In this document: piece after piece, positions 26,161-35,066 of the stretch
How the letters are laid out: every line of letters begins with the position of its first letter
Numbering within the stretch: position 1 is the first letter of the stretch
Virus record (IMG/VR): IMGVR_UViG_3300028287_000004
Location: 1 to 58,576 of that record
Origin: a virus
Strand: one strand, 5' to 3'
Length of the DNA stretch: 58,576 nucleotides
The notes under the pieces: model-generated
The model's input: the letters and a program-made list of their open reading frames with translations, nothing else
Database searches by the model: none
What the model was told of the DNA's origin: nothing
Program-made: the position numbers and the translations under genes

Positions 26161-28623
26161 TCAAATGTAAATATTGGCGGAACACTAGCAGTAACTTCAA
26201 CAGCATCATTCACAGATGATGTATCAATTACAGGTGACCTAGATATGACAGGTCACATCATTCCATCAGCAAATATCACATATGATTTAGGTTCGCCTAC
26301 AATGATGTGGAGAGATATTTACGTTGGTCCAGGTTCACTATATGTTAACGGTAAGAAAGTTATCGAAGACAACAATGGGTCAATCAACTTTACAACAGAT
26401 GCAAACGAAACACTAAAATTAGTTGTTCCAGGTGCAACTGGTACTCTACAATTCTCAGCTGGTTCGTTGCAACTAGATGGTGAAATTAACGCTATCACAG
26501 GTGATATCACATTCGGCGATCACCTAGATATGAGTTCAAATCGTATCAAAAACATTTCAGCTCCGGTTGAAGGCACAGATGCAACAAACAAAACATATGT
26601 TGACAATGCAATTTCTTCAGGTCTGTCAGGTGGTTCACTTGCAGTTGATGCAACAACAGGTAACTTCTCAGGCGATGTTACAGTTGGTGGTTCACTAACA
26701 GTAACAGGCACAGTGACAACAGTTAACTCAGAAACAATTGAACTAGCAGATAACATTCTTCTACTAAATTCAAATACTTTAGGTAATGCGTCACAATCAG
26801 GTGGTATCGAAGTAGAACGCGGCGATGATCTAAACGTTCAACTACTATGGGACGAAACAAATGATCGTTGGTCAGTAGGTTCAGAAGACTTTAAAGCGGC
26901 TACATTTATCGGTAATCTAACTGGTGATGTAACTGGTACAGTTTCGTCGATTGCAAACCATGATTCTGATGATCTATCAGAAGGCACAGCGAATCGTTTC
27001 TATACAACAACACGTCAATTAGCTATGGAAGCATATGTTGATTCAGCAATTGGTAATCTTAATAATACAGTTAATAACCTTTCATCAGATAGTATTACTG
27101 ATGATTCTGGTAATACTAGGATCACGATCAACAACAGCGGACAAATTCTGACGGTAGTAAATTCTGTACCGTATAATGTCCATGCAGGTGGCGTTAGTGA
27201 ATCGTTTGTAAGTTTTAGCCCTGCAGGTGGTAACATTAATTCGATCACGTTGGGTAACAGCAACGCCCCATGGAGCAAAGGTTACTTCAATGATGTTGTA
27301 GTAAATAGTGCACCAACAATTTCAACACATGCAGCAAACAAATCATATGTTGATTCAGTAGTAGCAGCTGGCGCATACAGTGACAGTGATTTAGTAGATT
27401 ATCTTGCTAATAACCAAACATTTTTTGACAATATAAGACGATCTGACGCCAGCGCCACAGTTGGTACGTGGGCAGACCCTTTCAACCAGGTAAATGGTCA
27501 ACACCTTATTTTAACAGAATCTATTATGTGGCCAAGTGCAGCAGCAGAACATGGATCTTACAAACTTGTTGAAATAAAAGGGCAGACTGGTACTGGTACA
27601 ATTCATGCAGAGTTCTTTCCAGACGTAATCAAACCGGGTTATTCAACTGGTGGTGACGATGTTAAACTAGAACCAAATGCGGGTGGCGTTGTTAATGTAA
27701 GCAACAGCAAAATCTCAAATGTATCAACACCAACAAATGCAACAGATGCTGCAAACAAATCATATGTTGACTCAGTAATAGCAGCTGGTGAATATGGTGA
27801 CAGTGATGTTAAAACATATCTAGAGGCATACGATGGTAACATTAATCTTGACGCAACTAAAGCTATATCTTACAAAGATTTTCAAAACACCTCACGAGAT
27901 ATCATTACAGTTACGGAAGCTGGCGGTTCAGCTATCGGCGCTGCAATTCGAGCAACTTACTTCACACAAATTGATCCAAACAATGATTTCATAATCTCAA
28001 CAGGTACTAAAAATGCGAGATTTAATCTAAATAGTGGTCATATGAGTCTAGGAAATTCTCAAATCAAATATGTTGGCACACCAACAGATACAAAAGATGC
28101 AGCAACCAAAGAGTATGTTGATTCAGCAGATACAGCACTAGGCGGTCGTTTAGATGTTATTGAAGGTACTGGTACAGGTTCTGTAGCTAAAGCACTAGTA
28201 GACGCTAAAGCATACGCAGACCAAGCAGAAGCAGACGCTATCACATCAGCAACAAATCTAGTTGCTAATGCAACTGGTTCAAACCTAAGTCTGGCTAACA
28301 AGTCAACATCTGATCTATCAGAAGGTTCAAACCAGTACTTCACAGATGCAAGAGCGGTAGCGGCAGTAGAATCAGCACTAACGCACTTCCACTCAGCAGA
28401 ACAAGTAGTATCAGCAGCAGTAGCAACATCTAACGCATCTGGTTCAGTGTCATTCACATTCTCAGAACTTGCAGGCGCGGATCACTATGCAGTGTATCTA
28501 AACCGTCAACTTCTACGTCCAGGTGAATTCACAGCTAATGCTAACTCAACAAACAACCTAACAATTTCAACAGGCATTCTTGCAGAAGATGACGAACTTG
28601 AAGTAGTAGGTTTTAAACTATAA
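25972..28623 (+). CDS. Fibre protein sharing its N-terminal domain with the giant fibre
   Basis: 883 residues. The first ~100 residues repeat those of the giant fibre (Mtd-like N-terminal domain, then TFTSNVNIGGTLAV and a GHIIPSANITYDLGSPTMMW segment). The middle contains the LLLNSNTLG / GIEVERGDDLN phrase and several YVDSVIAAG linkers that also occur in the giant fibre. The tip (about 780-883) is different: HFHSAEQVVSAAVA to a C-terminal domain ending ILAEDDELEVVGFKL, with no collagen stalk or collar. The shared base with different tips suggests that the two proteins dock on the same site or are alternative fibres. Receptor binding is inferred. Confidence 0.68.
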   Translation: MAAYAIQFRRGTTTQHNSFTGLLGEVTVDTDKKTLVVHDGSTTGGFPLAREGAASSASSGSFTSNVNIGGTLAVTSTASFTDDVSITGDLDMTGHIIPSANITYDLGSPTMMWRDIYVGPGSLYVNGKKVIEDNNGSINFTTDANETLKLVVPGATGTLQFSAGSLQLDGEINAITGDITFGDHLDMSSNRIKNISAPVEGTDATNKTYVDNAISSGLSGGSLAVDATTGNFSGDVTVGGSLTVTGTVTTVNSETIELADNILLLNSNTLGNASQSGGIEVERGDDLNVQLLWDETNDRWSVGSEDFKAATFIGNLTGDVTGTVSSIANHDSDDLSEGTANRFYTTTRQLAMEAYVDSAIGNLNNTVNNLSSDSITDDSGNTRITINNSGQILTVVNSVPYNVHAGGVSESFVSFSPAGGNINSITLGNSNAPWSKGYFNDVVVNSAPTISTHAANKSYVDSVVAAGAYSDSDLVDYLANNQTFFDNIRRSDASATVGTWADPFNQVNGQHLILTESIMWPSAAAEHGSYKLVEIKGQTGTGTIHAEFFPDVIKPGYSTGGDDVKLEPNAGGVVNVSNSKISNVSTPTNATDAANKSYVDSVIAAGEYGDSDVKTYLEAYDGNINLDATKAISYKDFQNTSRDIITVTEAGGSAIGAAIRATYFTQIDPNNDFIISTGTKNARFNLNSGHMSLGNSQIKYVGTPTDTKDAATKEYVDSADTALGGRLDVIEGTGTGSVAKALVDAKAYADQAEADAITSATNLVANATGSNLSLANKSTSDLSEGSNQYFTDARAVAAVESALTHFHSAEQVVSAAVATSNASGSVSFTFSELAGADHYAVYLNRQLLRPGEFTANANSTNNLTISTGILAEDDELEVVGFKL

Positions 28624-28632
28624 TCTAATCAA

Positions 28633-28696
28633 TGTTGGGGGGTTTGAACATTCCCCCCAACAGTTTACATTGTAAACACTGGGGACGAGAGGTCCC
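28633..28696 (+). other. Three consecutive hairpins between fibre genes
   Basis: TGTTGGGGGG/CCCCCCAACA (28633-28642 with 28653-28662), GTTTAC/GTAAAC (28663-28668 with 28672-28677) and GGGAC/GTCCC (28682-28686 with 28692-28696) follow one another. None has a T run, so they are not ordinary intrinsic terminators. They may protect or process the mRNA or attenuate read-through. Confidence 0.6.
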
Positions 28697-28729
28697 TTCG
28701 TATTAGAAAACTCATTAAGGAGACAAAAA

Positions 28730-30196
28730 ATGTCACGTAAGTTTAAAATTGGTGGTACAAGTAAATCACTTAAAGACCTATGGAAAGAAAAGAAAGCTGC
28801 GGCAGATTCTCTTAAAACAAACGATGGTAAGTGGAACAATATCACATCACTATCATCAACATCAGATGATGACTATAAGAACTATAAGTTTAAAGTTAAC
28901 ACAAAAGGTGAGATGGAACCGGTTCTTTCAGATGCAGATATTGGCGCAGACGATATCGTATTTGGCGCATCAAAATCAAATCTTCGCCGTATGGCTGACC
29001 TAGAACGTAACGTTTCAATTCTAGCAAACCAAATCACAACTATTGATGGTGACGCAGATGTTGACGACGATTCAGACGAACTTTTCGATAACTGGATCAC
29101 AAAAGATACAGCGTTCACAAAAGATGTAACACTTGGTCGTTCAAGTTCAACATCATGGTGGAATGGTTCATCAACATCACGTGTTGATGTTGACGGTCAC
29201 TTATACATTAACAATGGTATGTCACTTGGCTCAACAGCACAAGAAGTATTCCGTGATCTTGCAGGTGGTATGGCTTCAACTGGTCTAACATTCTCAGATT
29301 CGGGTAACTCAATCTCAATCAACGAATCATATACAGCTACACGCTCATATGTTGATACAGCAATTGCAAACCTATCAGACTCAGCACCAGGTACGCTAAA
29401 CACACTTAACGAACTAGCTGCGGCGCTAGGCGATGATGCAAACTTTGCATCTACAACAGCTACTAACATTGCTGCAAAAGTTGCTAAAACATCATCACAA
29501 GCACTACGTGCAACAGATGCAATTACAGTTTCAAATGATACTATAACTATTCACAAAGGTGACGGTACATCAGAATCAGTAACAGTTTCAGATGCTAACT
29601 CAGACAACTATCTAACTGGCGCTTCATTCAGTACTTCAAATGGTGTTCTAACACTATCACGTACAAATGGTAACGTAACAGTTGATCTAGATGGTCGTTG
29701 GACAGATAACGGCTATGCAGATACAATGAATCAGCATGTTCGTACAACTGATTCACCAACATTTGCAAACGTAACAGCAACAGCGTTCAACGGTACAGCA
29801 ACATACGCTAAGTATGCTGACCTTGCAGAACGTTATGCAGCAGATGCTCCATACGCAGAAGGTACAGTTGTAGTATTTGGTGGCGAAGCAGAAGTAACAG
29901 CTTCATCATCATTCGCACAGCGTTCACTTGCAGGTGTAGTATCACTACGCCCAGCGGTTGCTATGAATGCAGAAGCAGGTAACAATGAAACACACCCATT
30001 CATTGCTCTACAAGGTCGTGTTCCAGTGAAAGTAACTGGTGACGTTAAGAAAGGTGACATTCTTGTTGCTTCTGACGTTGCAGGTACAGCAACAGCTTGG
30101 ACAAACGAAGACGCAGACCCACGTATGACAGCATACGTAGGTATCGCTATTGCAGATGCAGTAGACGGTTTCGTAGAAGTAAAAGTAGGTAAGTAA
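28730..30196 (+). CDS. Fibre-like structural protein with LAERY domain
   Basis: 488 residues. The N-terminus (MSRKFKIGGTSKSLKDLWKE) is unlike the other island proteins and may be the attachment domain. The middle has a diverged [17 protein letters not shown] module and a TSDNYLTGASFSTSNGVLTL segment. The C-terminal 140 residues (YADLAERYAADAPYAEGTVV through ALQGRVPVKVTG) are the LAERY domain of three upstream genes. Codon use is CTA-rich and uniform, like gp23 and gp18, suggesting strong expression. A good ribosome site (AAGGAGA) precedes the ATG. A major structural fibre or fibrous decoration is likely. Confidence 0.68.
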   Translation: MSRKFKIGGTSKSLKDLWKEKKAAADSLKTNDGKWNNITSLSSTSDDDYKNYKFKVNTKGEMEPVLSDADIGADDIVFGASKSNLRRMADLERNVSILANQITTIDGDADVDDDSDELFDNWITKDTAFTKDVTLGRSSSTSWWNGSSTSRVDVDGHLYINNGMSLGSTAQEVFRDLAGGMASTGLTFSDSGNSISINESYTATRSYVDTAIANLSDSAPGTLNTLNELAAALGDDANFASTTATNIAAKVAKTSSQALRATDAITVSNDTITIHKGDGTSESVTVSDANSDNYLTGASFSTSNGVLTLSRTNGNVTVDLDGRWTDNGYADTMNQHVRTTDSPTFANVTATAFNGTATYAKYADLAERYAADAPYAEGTVVVFGGEAEVTASSSFAQRSLAGVVSLRPAVAMNAEAGNNETHPFIALQGRVPVKVTGDVKKGDILVASDVAGTATAWTNEDADPRMTAYVGIAIADAVDGFVEVKVGK

Positions 30197-30218
30197 TTCT
30201 TATCAGAAACACTCAGAG

Positions 30219-30246
30219 AAAGGGAGCGGCAACGCTCCCTTTTTTT
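30219..30246 (+). terminator. Intrinsic terminator ending the fibre island
   Basis: Ten-bp stem AAAGGGAGCG/CGCTCCCTTT with a GCAA tetraloop and T run. Confidence 0.92.
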
Positions 30247-30249
30247 GTT

Positions 30250-30257
30250 TATAAATA
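30250..30257 (+). promoter_or_regulatory. Late promoter 5 nt before an ATG (TATAAATA)
   Basis: Perfect TATAAATA ending 5 nt before the ATG at 30263. Predicted transcript start equals the A of that ATG. Confidence 0.65.
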
Positions 30258-30262
30258 TGTTT

Positions 30263-30715
30263 ATGGAAATAAGATATTATAACAATAGAAAAACTGTAGA
30301 ACTTAAAACTGAATCATTCTTAGATAACATTGCTAGGTATGATATAGCTGAAAAGCCCAATGTCTTAAACAAAAAACATTCATTACAATATGTTGATTTT
30401 GATAAATTGAAAATAACAGATAAGCAACGTGAAAGTTTCGATCCTACACATGCCAATGATATCATTGATGGCTTCCATCCGGGCGTACATCATCCAACTT
30501 GTGTTGCGTTATTCAACGGAGAATATATTGTTTGGGATGGTCATCATAGTGCAGTTGTTGCATTGAAGACAGGAATGAAACAAGCGCCATGTGTTGTATT
30601 TGAATGTGACACACTAGAAGAATTTCAAAAGTTATTAGACGCAGATACGTTTATCAAATTTGATAAAGCTCAATTAGAAATTATGTTTGATGAATTACTT
30701 AATCTTCCCGATTAA
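30263..30715 (+). CDS. ParB/sulfiredoxin-like domain protein
   Basis: 150 residues from the ATG at 30263; an ATG at 30257 overlaps the promoter box. Residues about 45-120 resemble the ParB-like nuclease/sulfiredoxin fold: VDFDKLKITDKQ, then a GVHHPTCVALFNGEYIVWDG segment, then HHSAVVALKTGMKQAPCVVF, with DGHH in the position of the nucleotide-binding box. Phage proteins of this fold may be nucleases, kinases or DNA binders, so no function is assigned. There is no ribosome site; a leaderless transcript is predicted. Its end overlaps the convergent gene by 17 nt. Confidence 0.55.
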   Translation: MEIRYYNNRKTVELKTESFLDNIARYDIAEKPNVLNKKHSLQYVDFDKLKITDKQRESFDPTHANDIIDGFHPGVHHPTCVALFNGEYIVWDGHHSAVVALKTGMKQAPCVVFECDTLEEFQKLLDADTFIKFDKAQLEIMFDELLNLPD

Positions 30716-31403
30716 AGAAATTATTTAATGTATTACATAACCAAGATTTTTGTTCGTCTGACTTATTATCAACTACCCATTCTGGGAATTTTTCGAATAG
30801 CTTTTTCCACTGTTCCATTTCATTATGTAAATCAATAACACGTCTACTGTACTCACTCGTACCCGGCAAACTGTATTCATCACGTATATTTCTAAGATGG
30901 TCTTTGCATTTACGCAAGTCTTCTATGTCTCGGTCAACAGCAAGTAATATTTCTTCGAAACTTTCACTAGTGTTAAACTTTTCTATTAAAAATTTATGAT
31001 GGTCTTTCTTTGCCTTGCCATCATAAAGAAACATAATTTCTTGTAAGTCATAGTATAGTGCTTTTATTGGATTAATACTTTCTCTGTATCTTTCCATAAC
31101 TTCTTTAATTTCAAATCTTTTATCTATCGTGCTTAGATTTTCAAGCGCCGCCATAGCAACCATATTCATCTTTTGGCGATTATTTGTTATGTCTCGCACA
31201 TATTTCTTTTTGATACGCTCTATCGCAGTATCAATTACTTTTTTCTCGTCTACTGTTAATCCAGATTTGAGATATTCCAAGTGTCCAGGAGTTGTGTTAT
31301 TGATACCAATACGAAGGCTATCCGCAATAACACCTGTTTTTAGGTATTCTTTGCAGTCACGAATAAACTTTTGTTTTTTGAAATCAATAATGTCTTTTGA
31401 CAC
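30699..31403 (-). CDS. Unidentified helical protein
   Basis: 234 residues, mostly helical and charged, with no motif I recognise. Segments such as ESFEEILLAVDRDIEDLRKC and LHNEMEQWKKLFEKFPEWVV suggest helical bundles or coiled coils. The start is GTG at 31403, with GGGAGG ending 6 nt upstream; no ATG fits as well. A late promoter at 31437-31444 on the same strand makes it a late gene, so it is probably a virion or assembly protein. It is the last gene of a minus-strand block with gp14, gp15 and a NUDIX gene. Confidence 0.6.
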   Translation of the reverse strand: MSKDIIDFKKQKFIRDCKEYLKTGVIADSLRIGINNTTPGHLEYLKSGLTVDEKKVIDTAIERIKKKYVRDITNNRQKMNMVAMAALENLSTIDKRFEIKEVMERYRESINPIKALYYDLQEIMFLYDGKAKKDHHKFLIEKFNTSESFEEILLAVDRDIEDLRKCKDHLRNIRDEYSLPGTSEYSRRVIDLHNEMEQWKKLFEKFPEWVVDNKSDEQKSWLCNTLNNFFNRED

Positions 31404-31436
31404 ATGCTACCTCCCAAGAACTATTTCCTCTACTAG

Positions 31437-31444
31437 TATTTATA
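31437..31444 (-). promoter_or_regulatory. Late promoter on the minus strand (TATAAATA)
   Basis: TATAAATA reading leftward, overlapping the stop codon of the NUDIX gene (31440-31442). Predicted start near 31431, 28 nt before the GTG start. Confidence 0.7.
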
Positions 31445-31865
31445 GCGATAAAATAATATTTTTAATCTGCTTTAATTTATTCTTTTTGAATAGTGTGTCC
31501 CTAGTACCTGGGTGCATAGGTTTTGGGAAGTGACCACTATCAATCCAAGCATAACCTCCGCTTTCTGTATTTAACTTTGGTAGAAATTCTGTATCTACAA
31601 TTATAACGAATGTGTAATAACTAAACGTTTTGTCTCTGGAATGATATTGATCTAATGGATATATTTTATTTACTTTATTTTCAATATCTAAATCTATTTC
31701 TTCTCGCAACTCTCGTAATAGTGCTTGGGAAACATTTTCATCTTCCTCTACTTTGCCTCCCCAAAAGCCCCAATGTCTCGCATATGATCCGGAAGCCGAA
31801 CGTTGTTGTAATAGTATTCTTTTTGTATCTTTTGCTATAATGCAACCGCCTGCGGCTTTAATCAT
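31440..31865 (-). CDS. NUDIX hydrolase
   Basis: 141 residues from the ATG at 31865. A Nudix box of the form Gx5Ex7RELxEE lies at residues 37-59: GGKVEED, Glu 43, then REL and EE at 51-56. The usual final Gly is Asp here (EEIDLD). Substrate preference cannot be read; MutT-type nucleotide cleaning, cap removal or NAD-type hydrolysis are all possible. The N-terminal order (AAGGCIIAKDTKRILLQQRS) is typical of the family. The start overlaps the end of gp15, so translation is probably coupled; an in-frame GTG at 31874 is an alternative start. Confidence 0.88.
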   Translation of the reverse strand: MIKAAGGCIIAKDTKRILLQQRSASGSYARHWGFWGGKVEEDENVSQALLRELREEIDLDIENKVNKIYPLDQYHSRDKTFSYYTFVIIVDTEFLPKLNTESGGYAWIDSGHFPKPMHPGTRDTLFKKNKLKQIKNIILSL

Positions 31866-33255
31866 CAGTTTCACTTTCGCTGATTAGTTCAAGTCTCCAA
31901 TAACCACCTTCGTAGATACCTTGATATGTATCACTCCAATTTCCATCTTCAAATTTAAATTGTTGCATAGTATATGTGTTTGTAACATATGCTCTTAGAT
32001 CAAACTCACTTGCATCGAAACTAATAACCCATGAGGAACCGTTGTACTCAATGATATCATTTTCTTCAATGACTATTCCCCATACTGAATCAGATGATGC
32101 AGAACCCAAGCATAGATATCGTTGTCCAACTGATTCAGTTGGGAAGCTATTAAATCCTGGTCTAACAGTACTTGGATTAATCACTCTATCTACGCTAGTT
32201 ATAGTGTTGTTTGGTAGTGTATCACTATCTAAGTTGAACAGGAGTGCTGTAGGGTCTTCTGTGCGTGATACAGAGCCTATTACGTCAGCGTTTAAATCTT
32301 CTAGTTCGCCATGATATTTAAGACGTATTCTTGAAACACCATCGTGTAGTGTTCCATAGTTAGATAATACTGTATCCCATTCAATACCATTATCCCAATT
32401 GCCATTCTCTAATGCTTTGATTAGAATAGCATCGTCTTCTTTATAAACATTTACTGCATAGTTTCCTGGAGTAACGATAACTGAATTATCTTTTTGTAAA
32501 TCAGAAAAGAATTCAAATGCGTTAGGATCGTAGTCAAGTGTATCTAAATCAGAATAGTTATATATGTTATGAATGATATTTCTAATAACATTTTGTTTTG
32601 TAACTTGAGCAGGAGGATTAATCCAAACTGGTATTTGGAAGAATAAACTTGCGATATCAATCTGATCCTCAATACCTGCAGGAATACCACGACTTGTCCA
32701 TTGAATGTCTGTAAGCTCAACTGTTGTAATCGTAGTCCAATCAATCGGGTTATCATTCTGTTGTATTTCAAGTGCCGGATTGAATAACACTAGCATTTGC
32801 TCTAGTAGTTGTAGCTTCTGATCGGTATTAGAAGTCCATACATCTACTTGCATGTTCAATAAGTATGGCACTGGCATCAATCTGCCTACAGAATATTTGT
32901 TACCCTGTTCGTTTGTATACTTGCTTGTTTCTGGATCCCAACGTCTTTCATTTACGCCTACTGAATCTGTGAATAAAGGATCTTGTACTCTTGCTCTATC
33001 TGGTTGAAAACTCTGAACCCAACATGCAATAAATGGAGTTGAGTTAACAATGTTCTCTGAATTTCCCTTGACAATCGTAGCTGCCATACGAGACACATCA
33101 CCGTATCTTGCTGGTACACGCATATAGTAATCGCTTATGCCATCATTCATTTTCTTGCCTGTCTTTACAGAGAAGCCACTAAACATACGAACGAACTGAA
33201 GAATATATCTTCTAATTTGTTCATCGTAAAAATGCATTTGTCTTGTGTCACTCAT
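31858..33255 (-). CDS. 15: Tail sheath stabiliser and completion protein gp15-like
   Basis: 465 residues. The N-terminus has the gp15 layout: FYDEQIRRYILQFVRMFSGF, compared with a Phe-Tyr...RRY...LF start in T4 gp15, followed by the RVPARYGD box and, further on, MPVPYLLNMQVDVWTSNTDQ with the LLEQMLVLFNPALEI segment. T4 gp15 (272 residues) caps the tail and joins it to the neck. The protein here is longer by about 190 C-terminal residues (from about 260) of beta-rich sequence. The ATG overlaps the gp14 stop by one base (TAATG), as expected for neighbouring neck genes. Confidence 0.78.
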   Translation of the reverse strand: MSDTRQMHFYDEQIRRYILQFVRMFSGFSVKTGKKMNDGISDYYMRVPARYGDVSRMAATIVKGNSENIVNSTPFIACWVQSFQPDRARVQDPLFTDSVGVNERRWDPETSKYTNEQGNKYSVGRLMPVPYLLNMQVDVWTSNTDQKLQLLEQMLVLFNPALEIQQNDNPIDWTTITTVELTDIQWTSRGIPAGIEDQIDIASLFFQIPVWINPPAQVTKQNVIRNIIHNIYNYSDLDTLDYDPNAFEFFSDLQKDNSVIVTPGNYAVNVYKEDDAILIKALENGNWDNGIEWDTVLSNYGTLHDGVSRIRLKYHGELEDLNADVIGSVSRTEDPTALLFNLDSDTLPNNTITSVDRVINPSTVRPGFNSFPTESVGQRYLCLGSASSDSVWGIVIEENDIIEYNGSSWVISFDASEFDLRAYVTNTYTMQQFKFEDGNWSDTYQGIYEGGYWRLELISESETDD

Positions 33256-34253
33256 TATTCATCTACCTTCGGTCTAACTGCTTTTGACAGATTTACACGT
33301 GAATTTATCGTTGTTCCGTCATCAAGTATCGATACGCCATCGTTGTTAATGAATTGATGATGCAATCTGTGCCCAACTTCCCATGCTCCGTCATCGTCTT
33401 CAATTTTGAACCATTTGTTATCACGATATTGAAATAGTCTTGCTGGTTTATAATCCACTCTCAAGAAGTAAGAATTGTCATCTGGTTCTTGTGGAAAGCT
33501 ACTACCACTTGCTACAGTTGCGTAATCGATATCGTCTGGGTGGTCTCCTTGAACTGCATACTCAAGATTATTCTTTCTATAATCATAATACTTTCCAGGA
33601 ACATTCTGTTGTGCTTCGTCTACGATAGCATCGTTAATTTGCAACTCAGTGTTATATGTTGAAAGCAAATTCTTTAAATCATCAGCTTCTTCGCCGGTGC
33701 CGAATATATCAGAATACTCCTGTGAGTCTTGAAGTTGCTTACAACGAACACGCCAAATATGTGGCCACCATCCTGGATCAAAGCCTTCGCTTGCTTTTGA
33801 ACCTTCTTGTACAACCCAATATTGATTAACGGCAGCCGCATCTTCATCAAGTAGTAAGTCATCCCTCATATGAGGAAGCTCAATAACATCACCTGTCATA
33901 AGTTTTCGACCCATCTGTTCTACCATCTGATTTAGATGTACTGTGAATACATTCTGGTCTGACCCTAAGAACATACCGAACTGTGACAAATCAAAGTCTT
34001 GGTCACTTATTGTATACGCACCACGTAAATCATACAAAGTTGTTTCATATTTTCTATCACGATTCTCCATGAACAGCAAATCCTGAATTGGTGGATTAGC
34101 TGGATCATAGTTAGGATCGTTCTCATCAACTGAGCCGATATATTTGTGTACAAGTAATGACGTACCGCCATGATCGAAGTGTGCTTTCACCATCTTATCA
34201 ATGAACTTGTAGTCATTACCCTTACGAGGGTTCCATAAACTTAATCTTGGCAT
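33255..34253 (-). CDS. 14: Neck protein gp14-like
   Basis: 332 residues (T4 gp14: 256). The segments YETTLYDLRGAYTISDQDFD, SQFGMFLGSDQNVFTVHLNQ and GRKLMTGDVIELPHMRDDLL, with WWPHIWRVRCKQL, follow the pattern of gp14 neck proteins. Adjacency to gp15 supports this. An additional 100-residue C-terminal part ends in a short charged tail. In T4, gp13 and gp14 form the collar that seals the packaged head. The start has AAGGAAAA upstream and a late promoter at 34279-34286. The inverted orientation relative to gp13 (36932, plus strand) is unusual. Confidence 0.65.
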   Translation of the reverse strand: MPRLSLWNPRKGNDYKFIDKMVKAHFDHGGTSLLVHKYIGSVDENDPNYDPANPPIQDLLFMENRDRKYETTLYDLRGAYTISDQDFDLSQFGMFLGSDQNVFTVHLNQMVEQMGRKLMTGDVIELPHMRDDLLLDEDAAAVNQYWVVQEGSKASEGFDPGWWPHIWRVRCKQLQDSQEYSDIFGTGEEADDLKNLLSTYNTELQINDAIVDEAQQNVPGKYYDYRKNNLEYAVQGDHPDDIDYATVASGSSFPQEPDDNSYFLRVDYKPARLFQYRDNKWFKIEDDDGAWEVGHRLHHQFINNDGVSILDDGTTINSRVNLSKAVRPKVDE

Positions 34254-34278
34254 TGCTTTTTTCCTTGACTTATTACTG

Positions 34279-34286
34279 TATTTATC
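34279..34286 (-). promoter_or_regulatory. Late promoter for the gp14-gp15 unit (GATAAATA)
   Basis: GATAAATA on the minus strand, predicted start near 34273, 20 nt before the gp14 ATG. Confidence 0.68.
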
Positions 34287-34319
34287 ATATAGTTAAGATA
34301 ACGTATGGAGAGAATCATT

Positions 34320-35003
34320 ATGAATGACGGAACATTAATTTCACGTGGTATTATTGCTGATACAGTAATCTCACAATTTAAGATGTGGGCAACCAACCCA
34401 GAAAGATATCATCGTGGCAATGCAGTAGACGGCAATTATTACGGAGAACACGACGGTGAGCGAGAGTATGATGTGTGGTGGACTACTCAGCCACCAAAAG
34501 AAATGTGGATGCCACTTGTTGCTCAATTATATGGCAAGGTAACACATATGTTTGGACATGAGAATTGGTCTATTCATGTTGTTGACTGTATCACTACTCG
34601 ACCTGGATCAAGTAAAGTGTATGCACATATTGATATGCCGTATCGTTTTGATGAATTCGCAGATAGCGATGAAGTGCTTGGTGTACAAATTATTATTCCA
34701 CTAGATGTATTCACAATAGAGAATGGTGCAACAGCGTTACTCCCTGGATCGAATGCAGAACGAATCGATTATAAAGATTTAGAAACGAATCGAGAGCATT
34801 ACAATGACAGATTATTGTCAGAAGGTATGCAATTTCTTTCAAATCCTGGTGATGTTTTGCTGTATGATAGTCGCACATTACATAGTACAATGCCTAACGG
34901 ATCAAGTGAATTTCGTAGTGCATTGTTAATAAACGCTTTAAAAACTGATATTATTCCAAGAGTGCAAGAGCTTGATGGAAACACAGATTTTATTAAAAAG
35001 TAA
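34320..35003 (+). CDS. 2-oxoglutarate/Fe(II) oxygenase (PhyH-like)
   Basis: 227 residues. The iron-binding triad is visible: His 103 and Asp 105 (HID), His 188 (RTLHST). Arg 199 fits the 2-oxoglutarate-binding position, and NGATALLPGS before the second His is typical of phytanoyl-CoA dioxygenase-like enzymes. Such genes are common in marine T4-like phages; substrates are unknown, with host metabolism or modification of macromolecules as options. The ATG at 34320 has GGAGAG upstream and is preferred over the ATG at 34305. It stands alone between the minus-strand neck block and a host-type promoter. Confidence 0.82.
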   Translation: MNDGTLISRGIIADTVISQFKMWATNPERYHRGNAVDGNYYGEHDGEREYDVWWTTQPPKEMWMPLVAQLYGKVTHMFGHENWSIHVVDCITTRPGSSKVYAHIDMPYRFDEFADSDEVLGVQIIIPLDVFTIENGATALLPGSNAERIDYKDLETNREHYNDRLLSEGMQFLSNPGDVLLYDSRTLHSTMPNGSSEFRSALLINALKTDIIPRVQELDGNTDFIKK

Positions 35004-35009
35004 AAAAAC

Positions 35010-35037
35010 TTGACATTTCCTATAAACAATGTATTAT
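35010..35037 (+). promoter_or_regulatory. Sigma70-type promoter
   Basis: TTGACA 35010-35015, 16-nt spacer, TATTAT 35032-35037, about 30 nt before the ATG at 35067 with its AGGAGG site. Probably an early or middle promoter. Confidence 0.7.
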
Positions 35038-35066
35038 ATAGTTAAATAGCAAATGAAGGAGGACCC

